A DNA stretch of 64,000 bases from Symsagittifera roscoffensis (taxonomy: Eukaryota > Xenacoelomorpha > Acoela > Convolutidae), in NCBI RefSeq assembly GCF_963678635.1, contig NC_087064.1:42187165-42251164 (forward strand), in the 5' to 3' direction. Under the pieces are notes generated by a model. The model was not told the DNA's origin. It made no database searches and worked only from the letters and a program-made list of their open reading frames with translations. Position numbers and translations under genes: made by a program. This document shows, in pieces, positions 49,417 through 61,002 of the stretch (the first letter of the stretch is position 1; the number at the start of each line of letters is the position of its first letter).

Positions 49417-52400
49417 CTGAAACACACCAAGTGACAACTGAACAATACTGCTCGTATGACAGGGCGAAGCGCTGCATATTCAGACAGCATTTAAGGCCAA
49501 TTAAAAAAGTGTTTGAAGCGAAAAATGGACGAAATAATTCAAAAAAGTATTTTTCAACAGATCCCCCACGCTAATGTGAACTACAAAAGGATGTATATAT
49601 CGTCTTGTATCCTAATAATCAGACCAAATGAGCTGCCTCAATTAATCCGGTTCATACGCGTGTCAAGTATGAACCTGATTAATGGGGTTCAGTATTGCTA
49701 AGTATCCGAAAAATGCTAAGTATCCCAAATTAGCAATTTTCAAACCCCTTTAACTTTACAAAAAATGATCACAGGTAAAAAAAAAAGTTTTGAATTTGAG
49801 CGAGTACAACAAAAATTTCAAACAGTAATAAAAAATTGGTCAAAAAAGCTCAGCTAAAAGATGGAAAACTGACTGAATGAAAAAGAACACCCCAAACATA
49901 ATTATTCCGCATTTTCTTCGAAAGTAGGAACAAAAACGAAAGTACGATGACATAGTTTTACAATTGAGCAAATATATTTTCGAGGAACATCTTAATTTAT
50001 GCTGATTGCTAGAGGCTAAAAGCTCTGAAAGAAGTGGGTGGCGAGAAAACAACCGAGTTTAGCTACAAAAGGACTTTCCGTTCTACTTCTACTTCTAGGA
50101 AGCTTCCTCTTTGAACAACAGTGATATCGGCAATTTGACCAGTATAATGACAAAACAAAGGAATTTATATTTATATTGCATCTGACATTTGTGACATCAC
50201 TGCAGGTAATTCTTTTGCTGTTAATTGATACTCAATCATACAATTCACACAGAGGCGAAGCCAAAGATTACCAGCCAAAGAAAAGACAAATCAAAATTTG
50301 AAACAAAAACTACATTTTTTTAATGACAAAAAAACTGAAAACTCCTAGAACAAAACTACCTGCACCATTGGAAACTTTACAAAAACCTTTCAAAATGATT
50401 TAAAAATTTCTGCGGGACCTCAGCCGACAAAAGTTAGCAGATACGAGAGTCTGAACTATTCAAAAATTTCAAGCATGGTCTTACCAGTGCACCAAATGGA
50501 CAGAACACTCCTTGAAATTATATTTTAAAAAATAATTTTCACAAATGTTTACACAGAGGCCTTGAAATTATATTTTAAAAAATAATTTCCACAAATGTTT
50601 ATACAGAGGCGAAGTTGCATTTCGCATGAACAAGCAAAAATATGACCGATAACGCTACTGGGAAACACTAAATGAGTGAAACCTTGAGCCTACAAAACTT
50701 CTTAAGTGACGCACGCCAATTATGAGTCTACATAATTGCTAAATGACGCAAGCCAATTATGATGCATTAGCAGTACCAGTCAATGAAAAAAAAATTTACC
50801 AAGTAACATGCCTCAATTTAAAAAGCGGACGCATTTTAACTAGTATACGAAAAAGTTCGTTAAAAACATCCGACCCTGCCCAGGTTCGAACCCTAGTATT
50901 TTTTTGTGGGTCTCCTTCCCTACCTTTACGCTACAGATCAATGATACCTTGAAGCTAAAGTGCAATTTGTACTACAATAGTCGGTGTTAATATCCTTCGC
51001 ATTGGCTGTACTTAATAGCTGGTTATTGGTCAAAATAAACCTTTTCAAAATGAACACTAATATTTGCGACTTAGGCAGGAAAAAAACAGAGTTCATACAA
51101 TGTCACAAGCTTTGCTTGAGTAAATATATATGAAAAAATATATATAAAAAATAGGCAAAACCATCTTGGGACTCAATCACCTGTTTAAAACCGGAAAACA
51201 CTGCATGGTATTTTAATTTGAGTAAAAATTCCTAAATTTTAAGCATATTCCGTACTGCGGCAACTAAGCGGACAAAAATAGCCGACAAACAGACGTCCGA
51301 CAACAATTTTTTGACGCGCGGACAATTTACAGATCCTGTTCGGATCCGAAACTTTATATGCAGGACCGCCTTTTGATTTTATATAAGCCAAAGATAAAAT
51401 GATTCAAGTGATTTTGTTAAACTAGTTGTCAGCCCAAAAAAGTCCGGCTAATCGCAAGCGTTATAACTATGCAGACATTGATGGAGAATAATACCAATCA
51501 TTGAGAAAATTATACCGAGCAGAATATCAAGTGAGTAGAAACAACAGCATAAATTATTCCAATCATGCTCTCACTTATTTCGACCGATTAGTGGTAATGC
51601 ATTACAGATCTGACTCAAGCATCCCTAAGGGAAAGATATGCCAAACCGTTAAAAAAATGGATGAAGTCAACAAAAATAAATCTTGATTGTCAGTAGCGCT
51701 AAACAATACTAAAACCGCTCGTAAGGATTACAAAAAATACGGAATAGCCGTGCACTCCAGGCAAGCTACACTACAACACTGAATAGCGAAACAAACGACA
51801 CGCATTCAGTTCCATTAAAGATTTTAAAAAATTATCTTCTAATTCGCCTAATGTTGGTTATTTTCTTGGATTTTTCTCCAATTGCAGAGATGTCATTTAT
51901 CACAAAAATCAGAAAAAAAGCCATCAACTAGAGCAAAAAGAAATCGATGAACTTTCGCTGGACGCCCTCAACTCAGTCAGGAAAGCGTTAAGTATGCCAT
52001 GTCTAATGGCTCGTAACTTTTTCTGGTGCAATTTTGATAATGCTAATTAGATGGGGGCGTTCAACAGCGCCGAAGTGCAGCAGTGCCGAAACTGAAAATG
52101 TGTTCAACAGTCAAAAAACTGAAAATGTGTTCAACAGTCAAAAAATGATCATGCTTGGGAATTTGGAGCTCCTTTTGAATTTTCGGCAGTTTAGCGTGAA
52201 TGCTGTTTTAATTAGGTGCGAAACCGCAAAAAATTGATAATTTGTCCAGTTAATTGTTTGTTCAGAAAAATTTATGACGCCGGGCTTGGGTAATTTTTTT
52301 TAACAAGTGGCATCAATTAAAACGTCCAATTTTGCCTTTAAATTTGAATAGAAATACTAATCAATGACGTGGGATGAGTAAAAACAGTATTCAAAATAAA

Positions 52401-52915
52401 TTTTGGCACTGTTTAACAGTTTGATTTTCGGCTTTAATGTACTTCGGCACTGTTGTACTTTCCCATTAGATGAGGCAAGACTATTTTTCAGGTAAGTTAC
52501 CGATGACCGCTCAAAGAGCTGATTAGAGGGAAAAAATCTGATTAGACGGACTCAACTGTTGTTGACGGTGCATTAGCGATCCGTTAAGCATTCAGCTTGA
52601 TCTTCAATCTGTACTGTTAATTGAATCGTTAAACTATTCTCAATGAAGGTTCGAAGACAAATTTATGACGTATTATTGTACCAATACCAATACAACAAGC
52701 CAGGAAGAGAGGAATTAAATTGAAGCAAGAAATGAAATAAGATTGCAGATATTAAATTTATCAAATCAATAAATTAACTTCGACCATTCTCTCATACAAT
52801 TTAGCCTGAACGTTGACAAGTAAAATTAACCCTTTTACCTATATTACTTCAACTTTAACGCAATTTTAATTAATAGTGTCACTGTTACTTAATTCACGTA
52901 ATGTATCCGCAAGAG
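49417..52915. other. Lectin-gene intron with short repeats
   Basis: No exon seen. Includes a tandem pair of roughly 50-bp units (50511-50612), CGAAG hairpin tails at 50251 and 50601, a tRNA-like head at 50868-50938, and a 31-bp duplication at about 52083-52143. Several blocks recur at 62.3-63.0 kb in a different order. Confidence 0.5.
50600..50938 (-). repeat. tRNA-headed short element with hairpin tail
   Basis: On the minus strand it starts with a tRNA-like head (B-box GGTTCGAAC...) near 50938 and ends at GCGAAATGCAACTTCGCC near 50600. Body blocks recur at 62280-62450. This fits a SINE read right to left. Head-to-tail unity is inferred from two copies. Confidence 0.45.
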
Positions 52916-53305
52916 CAGGGGCGGATTTAGGGGGGGGGGGGCGGACGCCCCTCCCTCAGGGATTCGACCCCCTGCCGACCCAAAGGGTCCCCCTTTGGTA
53001 CTTTTTAAGAAATCCATTTTTTGCCGACCGACCCTAAAATTTTTCTAAAGGCGCCTTTGGCGCCAATGTATACTAACTTTGAGGGGGAGCGCGCGCCAAA
53101 AAAACTTTGAGGGGGAGCGCGATTTTTTTGTCAAAATTTTTCAAAAAGTGCCTACAAATTTGGCAAAAACAGGGACCTTTCAGTGCTTTAGAAGAGCTCG
53201 GAAAATCAATTTGGTCGACCTAAAAAAAAGGTCGTCAAAATTTTCTAAAAAATTTTTGAAAATCGGCCCCCCCCCCCCCTCAAAAAAATCCTAGATCCGC
53301 CCAGG
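52916..53305. mobile_element. hAT-type MITE, 390 bp
   Basis: Flanked by an exact 8-bp target duplication CGCAAGAG (52908-52915 and 53306-53313). Terminal inverted repeats CAGGGGCGGATTTAGG and CCTAGATCCGCCC-type, each followed by long G or C runs. The interior has palindromes such as GGCGCC-TTT-GGCGCC and two direct ACTTTGAGGGGGAGCGCG words. 8-bp duplications and CAGGGG ends point to hAT. No ORF. Confidence 0.85.
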
Positions 53306-53405
53306 CGCAAGAGTAATTGAGGTTGCGCCGAGGTACAGCGAAGGGTAGATAGAATAATCCAAACCTATCTTCACAATCGTCGGAATTCAAATCGAGTAGG
53401 CTCAC

Positions 53406-53655
53406 CTATTTGGGACAGATTCTGCATCTGAATGAACAGCTGCTCATTTAGGCGTTGAAGCATGGTGTTCTGAGATTGAATGGAGTCACGGTGTGAATTA
53501 TTCGCAATCAAAAAGGCACTCGGTATCATCGCACACGCCAGGCATACCACAAACAACATGGGTGAGTACTTGAGGAAATTCAGCAGACACTTCTTTCGCT
53601 CGACCGAAACTGAGACGACTATAAAAGACAGTACAAAATTTAAATTCCGCTTCAT
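53406..53655 (-). CDS. C-type lectin-like gene, membrane-anchor exon
   Basis: Donor ATAG|GTGAG, leaving phase 1. From the ATG at 53655 it encodes about 83 residues: a short hydrophobic stretch, VERKKCLLNFLKYSP, a strong transmembrane segment (MLFVVCLACAMIPSAFLIA), then a polar, Asn/Gln-rich helix. This is the layout of a type II membrane protein. Joined to the three downstream exons it gives about 282 residues. The start is uncertain; internal acceptors (TTTTATAG, GTCTCAG) could mean a further upstream exon. Confidence 0.65.
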
Positions 53656-55474
53656 CACAACATACCATTTCACCGTTTGCCATTCCACACTAATGTGGTA
53701 TCTCCCGAAATTTCCATTCTACCAATTGCAAATCTAACCCAAAAATTCAGACAAAGTCGAAGCGAAGCTTCGCGAAATTTAAAACGCAATGATAATTGAA
53801 AATGGTAAAAGGACATTACGGAGATCTAAGAGAGAAATCTATTAAATAATTCAAAACTGGCATGGAAAATTTCGTATACTAAACACTGGAGTTAACAAAA
53901 ATCAATTATCAAACTTTAAAATAGGCCAATGAGACAAATTCGACAGTAAAACTATCATGCAACCTATCTTAGAAACACAATATTTGCAAAACAAAATATA
54001 AACCAGAGATAAGGCAAAAAAAATTTTTTTCATGTTTTTAACACAGAGGCGAAGCTGCACTTCGCAAACACAAGTGATAAAATGGCAAAAAGTAGCTCTA
54101 AAAAGTCATTGCAAAGAAAAACTTGGAAAAAGGAAATAACAGAGAGTCAACAGCTAGTTGTAAACGAGTCAATGAACGCAGGGAATATACGACCTAAAGC
54201 TCTTTAAATTTTGTGCGTAAATTCAAAAATTACCATTGAAATTACCACAAAAACTATATGGCGTTAAACTCTGAATTTCAAAAACTTTTTACGATTGACA
54301 TTTTTTGATAAAAATTGGTTCGTTGTGAGAAAACTGGATCAACAGGTAAAGTTTATATTCCGCTGTGGAATCTAAAACTTTATATTCACTTTCCACTTTC
54401 AAACTTTATATTCACTTTCCACTTTGCTGTTCGATAGTGGAGTTTGTTTATCTTTCACCAAAACAAATGAAATTGACATTAAAAGAAACTAAGAGTCAAA
54501 CCGCAAAAAATCAAATTGAAAATGAATAGAATGATTTTTCCCAGAAAAAAATCATCAAGACCTATAAAGTAGTATGCACTACGCTCATCGTCTCTTAAAC
54601 AGGCAAAAAATAATAACCTAGTGGTCCGATTGAATTGCCTTATGATGGAATCATCCGTCACAAACTTGTAAACAAATCAAAATATACTTTCGGATAATAG
54701 GGGTTCAATTCATACTGTTTTATCAAGACTTTGTGTAAAACTAAAGACAATAACGAAAAATCATTAAAAAATTATTGATCAATGAATATCGTATAATTTT
54801 CAACAAAACGCAACCATTTGAGTTTCATTAAATTGCCCAAAAACACCATAAGAACATAAAAAATGGGTGCTTTCTGCACAATCTTACTTTCACAAAAAAA
54901 CCGGTCGATAGAAAACCCCTTAATACCGTCTGGAAAATAAAAACGTCAGAAAAAACTGGGAAAAATTAAGGAAAAAATTTTCCACAAAAACTAATTCCTA
55001 GGATTCATTTATCAAGAAAAGTAAACAAAACTCGTCGATTTTAACAATTTTAAAAGCATTCAGGAAACAGTTACAGTTAGTTAGCAAGTGCAGTTTATTT
55101 TCTAGCTTGCTGTAAGAACTTAGCAGATGCACAATAGTCCGATTTCTTTTTCAAAGCAGAAAATTTTCCTCGCAAGATTATCAATCTTGAAAAAATCGAA
55201 TCACCCATGTTGCTACTAACAACGGTCACCCTATACCTACATAAATCCTCCTAATCCCAATTTCGCTAACACAAGCGAGAAACAGCCACGAAGTAGCTTT
55301 TAAAAAGTATAAAAAAATCACGAATGAAAAAAAAACACCCTCATCGGAAATTGAACCTCGAGAATACAAAACAATTGCCCCCTCCTTACACAACTGTGCC
55401 ACTGACTCTTAAATAACACAGAAACATTGAATCCCAAAACATGGAGAACAAAACGTTTTCCAATTTATTTCAAC

Positions 55475-55645
55475 TTTGAGGGAGCGTGCACCGAAAAACA
55501 CAAATTCTGGAACTTTCAAAAAGTTCCTCAAAGCGTCAGTTTTAGACCTTTTTAAATCACAAGTTCGCCTCCATTGCAGACAAAATTCTCAATGCATGGT
55601 ATTTTTATTGCTTTAAGAGAACTCGGAAAATCATTTTGGTAATAA
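55475..55645 (+). repeat. Decayed relative of the hAT MITE
   Basis: Shares with 52916-53305 the AACTTTGAGGG-AGCG start and the TGCTTTAAGAGAACTCGGAAAATCA-TTTGGT-like block (53170-53220). Ends are lost. Confidence 0.5.
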
Positions 55646-55784
55646 GTGTTTCCAAGGTGGTTATAATTCACATTGATATCAGTTGCTTTATTATTCTGAC
55701 CACTGAAGTCATGAATATTGTCTTAAAGTATCTTATAAATTTTAAACAACTTTTTTTCTACACAAAATTAGGCACCACAAATTA

Positions 55785-56345
55785 CAGCCAAGAGACAATT
55801 GGAAAAATGTCAATGAACGCAAGGAAAGGAAAAAACTTTCAATCTTTCAACAAAAAAATTCTACTTTCTGAAAATAATTTAAAAATATAGCTTTAAAGCA
55901 TTTTGAATTTCAAGAAATATTTATGATGGAGGCCTTTTGGAAAAAAGAACCCAATTAAAGAACATTAAATCAATGAGCAAGTTTCATATTCTGTGGAGAA
56001 TTTATTAAATGAACTCCACTATCGAACTAGAATTAGTTCCAGTTTTTACACGCCGTTTCCACTTTTGTATTCTGCCCTCCTCTCAGCAAATAAAACAAAC
56101 TAAAACGCAATTATGTACATACGCACTTTTAGAGATCAATTCTATTTCATTTGCTGAGAGGAAGGCACAGTACGCGCTTGAACCACAAAAATCGAAACGA
56201 CGAGGATTCTAATTAATAGATTTCCCACCAGAATAAATGATTGATATATAGATAAACTGCCTATTCATCTTATTTTCTCAAATTAGGTTCGATTTTTATC
56301 AAAAAAAGCCTCCATCATAAATAGTTCTTGCAATTCAAAACTTTT
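55785..56345. repeat. Inverted pair of R2 copies (large imperfect palindrome)
   Basis: The left arm runs in the usual R2 direction; the right arm is its reverse complement. Matching words are TTTATGATGGAGGC on the left and GCCTCCATCATAAA on the right, and near the centre CCTCTCAGCAAAT against ATTTGCTGAGAGG. Arms have diverged. Confidence 0.7.
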
Positions 56346-57365
56346 CTGTGATCGGAACTTTCTGGGCTACTTGCGCAGCAACCGGCTACTTCCATTATAC
56401 ATAGCCGTCGGTATAGAACTAAAACTATTTCGTATTAACCTTTCGAAGTATCCAATCCATCGTCTGCTTCTATCTCCACCAGACCCAGTCGAGAAGATCC
56501 TGTGTTATTCGATGACACACTATCGTACGGCATCTTTGATTCCACTTTTTTTTGTCGTTTTAATCTTTTTTATTCGCTGTTAGAGGCACATTCAGGTCCA
56601 GTTTGTTAATAGAGACGAGCAATTCAAAACTGACAACAATTCGTCGAGAAAGAAACGAGAATATGATCCAACAGAGGGTCGAATTAATTATGAACTTTGT
56701 TTTGTTGCGGATGTCAAGCAAATTGAAGGTGTTAGGCAAATAGAAACGAATTTAAAGAGTAAATATCCAACTTTAAACTAATAAAACATTTTGAGCTGTC
56801 AAAATAATTATATATTTCTGAGAAATACATTTCAAATTTTTCATTTAAAAATGATTAAAATTAATTTACTCATTCTTAGTATAAAATTTATAATTAATAT
56901 CTTGTGCTATTAAGCTCACACTATGCTCAGGCTACCTCACCATTGGTATGTTTTTGCCATGTTTTCTGCAGTTATCTATCTCGCGTCGTAATCCGAACTT
57001 ATTCTTCAGCATAAGAAAAGTTGATCAAATATGAAGACAGACCAAGTAAATACAAGTTGTCCTTTAATTCGACGAGAAACTTGGAATAAGGTCTTTTTCA
57101 AATCTTAGGTTTTCACAGCGGAGCGCAAACACTATGATCACAAGCAAAACTCTGTCCATCTACGATTAACTTTCACACATCCAATAGGCAACAATAACCT
57201 GGAGTCCATTGTGATCAAAATTTTCAAAGAACCACACTTCGTGACACAGATAGTTAGAAAAAGCATTAGATTGTTAAAATATATATTTTTCTGAACTTGA
57301 ACAAACCGCGTCCACAATTAACCCTTAAATGCAGTACCATTCTGACCGATAAAACGGAAACTAAC

Positions 57366-57522
57366 GTTTGTTGTTCATCTCCATTTCGAAGTCTGTTCAG
57401 TCGTGCTTTAATTTCATCGTCAGAGGGCACAGAAGCTGAACTTCCACCGACCCCTGGTCCACTTTGACGAAGCTGTTTCAGTCTCTTTTCAATAGCGTCA
57501 TCCGCTGATAGTTCAATCGGTG
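57366..57522 (-). CDS. ZFYVE19: ZFYVE19/ANCHR exon with two MIM1-like motifs
   Basis: Acceptor ATTTTTCCAG, donor AAAC|GTTAGT, 157 nt, entered in phase 1 and leaving in phase 2, matching the exon at 13054-13339. It encodes two copies of a short helix, DDAIEKRLKQLR and DDEIKARLNRLR. Both fit the MIM1 pattern (acidic-x-x-L/I-x-x-R-L-x-x-L-basic) used to bind MIT domains, as expected for ANCHR, which binds the ATPase VPS4. Human ANCHR has similar repeats here (IAERLARLR, IEARLAALK). The FYVE-like N-terminal exon(s) should lie further right. Confidence 0.85.
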
Positions 57523-57789
57523 CTGGAAAAATGAAAAGTGAGTGCAATTATCAGAAATGTATGCCTGTCTTATAGCATATTATCTTCCTACTAAATAACT
57601 TTTGAAAACTAAGGTCACATTCAAAATCGACATCACATCAATTTGATTAACAATGTTTCGCTTCCTTTTCTTAAAGTCACGTACTAACTGATTAGAAACC
57701 AAATCAAACTTTATCGAACCTGCACTTGGTAAACAAAAGTGAGAAAACGGCAAAACGTAGCTCTAAAAGGCAAAAACAAAACGCAACAC

Positions 57790-58790
57790 AGATAGCCGGT
57801 TACTGTTTAAGTATCACAGAATGTTCCGACCAGCCTCAAAAAATCGCAACCATTTTTTTCAAATTTGGATCGTTTTTCTGCGTATTGCAATAAAAAAAAT
57901 TGAACAATAAACTAGCGCTGAAGAATAAACGAGGTCATAGTAAAATAATCAGTTTGGAAAACAAATTTGTGGAAAAACATGACTAGACAAACAAAACAAT
58001 TTTAAAAATTTCAATTCTTTATGCAGTTCTTTTTGAATTTTTGATTCCAAAAAAAAACGCGCGAAACTACAAAAAAAAATAACTTTATTTGAGTGAACTA
58101 AGTTTTTAGGGCTTAATTTAAGCTACTAAAATAAGCTATAGTAAGCCTGCTCGCTCGCTTTACTACCTCGAAATTTGACGAAAAATCGAAAATTTCAAAT
58201 CGGTTTATCTCAACACATAGAAAGCTTTTTTAAAGCAGTTAAAAAAACTTTAATATTTTTTATCACTCAACTCGTTCCGATGATTATTTGCTGTAGCTGA
58301 TTTTGCGTGGAGAACAAGAAAAAATTTAAAAAGCACCCGAACACATTTTCAAATGCTCAGAGCAATCAGAAAAAAGAAGAGACAGCCTAGCCGGTTACTG
58401 TACAAGTAGCACATAATACTCCGATCAAAGTCTTTAAAAACCTACCAAACATTTTCAAATGAGTGTAGTTTTGATAAAAGATGAGTGATAAAAGGATCTG
58501 ACGTACAACTAGAAATTTTCGACACTTAATCGACAATTATAGTATTACAGGCAAATTGGACAAAAGTTTCTGTGGAAAAATTACTACAAAAACAAGAAAA
58601 AATCTTCAAAATATTTTTTTTTTAAATTTGTTTATAGGACACATTTAATTTTTTTTTGAAGTTCTTGCTTCCCAAAATGGCGCTAAAAACCAATTTTACT
58701 TGCGGGAAGTTAAGTTTTTAAGACTTAAATTAAGCAAAAATTAAGCTGCTGTAAGCCTGCTCGCTAGCTTTATTCGCTCGAAATTGAAAG
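57790..58790 (+). repeat. Two adjacent R1 copies
   Basis: Copy 1 from GATAGCCGGTTACTG (57790) to TGATTTTGCGTGG (about 58312); copy 2 from CTAGCCGGTTACTG (58386) to about 58790, lacking the right end. Confidence 0.65.
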
Positions 58791-59275
58791 ATGTTGGAAA
58801 AGAGTCAATGAACGCAAGTGAACAGAAAAAAATACAGACTGATTTCTTGAAAAATCTTATGTAGAATTTCAAAGAAAATTGATGCCCTTAAAATCTCTTT
58901 GAAATTTGAGAACAATTTATGATTGAAACTTTGATTAAATTAACTCAATTTGGGAAAACTGGATAAATAGGTAAACTTTTTGTTCGGCTGCAAATTAAAT
59001 TCCACTTTCGAAATCAGAAAACGATAACGTGTTTCGTGACATTCACAATTTTGCTGTTCGATAATTGAACTTGCACTTCGTTTTAACAAAGGAAATGATT
59101 TGAGGTTAAACAAATCATAAGTCAACCGCGAAAAAGTAAATTTGAGCCTGAACAAACATTTCCTAAATGAACAGACTTTTCCTAAAAACAAAAAAAACGA
59201 ACAAAAAAACACAATCATCGCGACCTATATCAGTCTGAACTACATTCATCGACTGTTACACAGCAACAGAAATAG
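58788..59275 (+). repeat. R2 interspersed repeat copy
   Basis: Begins GAAAAGAGTCAATGAACGC and ends with the GACCTATATCAGTCTGAACT block. It directly follows an R1 copy, the same R1-then-R2 order seen at 34.27 kb. Confidence 0.65.
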
Positions 59276-61002
59276 GGAAACACACCCAACAGGCGGTTGA
59301 ATACTACTTAAAGATCAAGGATACCGAAAGGATAACAACAAGGATAAAAACTAAATACAGATGCGAAGCTAAATACAGATATCTAGTGGCATACAGATGC
59401 GAAGCTGAGCTAGAATTCTTCGGCCACGCAGACAGAGGGGATCAAAAACGACCTAATCTAGATAGGCTGACCATAATCACACACTGCCGGTTCTACATTC
59501 AAATATCAGTATTTAAATTCCAATATTAATACAATAGTAAGTTGACTTGAATGGCTTCAGTGAAAACTAAAAAAGCTATCTGCACTATTTAATTGCCGTG
59601 AGCCCTCGAACCACAAATTCACTTCCTCATAGACCTCTTTGGGAGTTCCAAAATAAATCACTGACATTTTTATACTTTGGCATAATAAAAATTAGAATTC
59701 ATCCAGGGTTGTGAGAAATCCCAGATAATTTTGAACAGCCCGTCAGTGAAAAACTTTAAAACCAGGGCAAACTAGGTACTGCAGAGTCACCAAAAACACA
59801 AAAGAATCTTGCAAAAATGTGAAAAAACGCTTCATCATCTAACTCAGATGTAAAATCTGTTCCTATAAACAATTCGCTAACTTAAAATGAATCATTCTTT
59901 GCTCATCTAATTAGCATGAAATTTTTTCTAATTAGCATGAACTGATTTTTTCTAATTAGCATCTTTGTGGTTGCTTAATTGTAATAGTTATCCCTGGGGG
60001 TAGCTACTTGTTAGGCTGAACAGCCTGTTCTCGCTACCCTGATACAGTGAATGATTTGGCAGATTGTACTTTCTTCACTGTATCGAATAAATGATTGTGA
60101 TCGTCATCTTAATTAAAACTCGAAAAAATCATTACGTTCAATCGAACAATTAGTGCCAGAAACATTCAATTCGAAGAAACTATCAGACCCGTGAAACAAG
60201 AAAAATTAGGGAAATTAACTAAAGCAGGGAAAAACTCTATTTTATTTTTGAAAAATCCAAATTTCGATCGCGGAATAGAGTGTATCAACAATTTTTATCA
60301 AAGCTAATTCAATCAATGCGCAAACATAAGCAATGAAACTAGAAAAAGAGCGTATGTAGAAACTCATTGGCTAGAATTACAAAAAAAACTGCTTCGTGAT
60401 CAGCTCAAAATAATCTTTTGGAGATAAAACCCAACCGCGAACTAAGCCGATAGGACATCCAACCGAAGGCTCAGACTCATTTACTGCGTAATTTTCCCAT
60501 GACTATAAATCTGCGATTTAGTTCCGTTAATTAATATCAATAGCCTTTACCAAGGTCAATGATTAAATAAAATTGCATAAAAATCTGTATTGATATGAAA
60601 TCTGGACACCAATAGATAATACACTCTTTACATTTACTTTTCAACTCAATTCAATTTCAGATTTTCTCATTTAACAGCAAACAGGAGCATCAAAGCCATT
60701 TGTATGCAATAACCACTTCTATATCTAGTGGCATCTTTTTGCTCCTCGCCATGAACAATAAAACCCTGCTCCAATCTATGGAATTTCACTTTCAATTATT
60801 CAAATGTTGCAGCTGTTTAAAATATTTTTAAAAACAGGATGCCAGTTAACGAACAAAAAATATAATCAATTTCAATAAAAGGAACAAAAATCAATGATAG
60901 ACATTATGGCGGTCTTGAAGAGTTGTTCTTCAAAAAAACCGCTTAACGAATCATCCGAAAAAAAAAACATATAATGTAGCGCAGAATGTTCACATAAGGT
61001 AG

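Larger units (their letters stand above)
53656..57365. other. ZFYVE19 intron upstream of the lectin gene; repeats
   Basis: Contains an R2 copy (54140-54620), a CGAAG hairpin tail (54040), a decayed relative of the hAT MITE (55475-55645), and an inverted R2 pair (55785-56345). No exon recognised. Confidence 0.5.

Noticed and set aside
49417-49477. Longer version of the lectin neck exon starting at an upstream acceptor (ATATGCAG)
   Set aside because: It would enter in phase 0, but the membrane exon leaves phase 1; the GTTTCAG acceptor fits.
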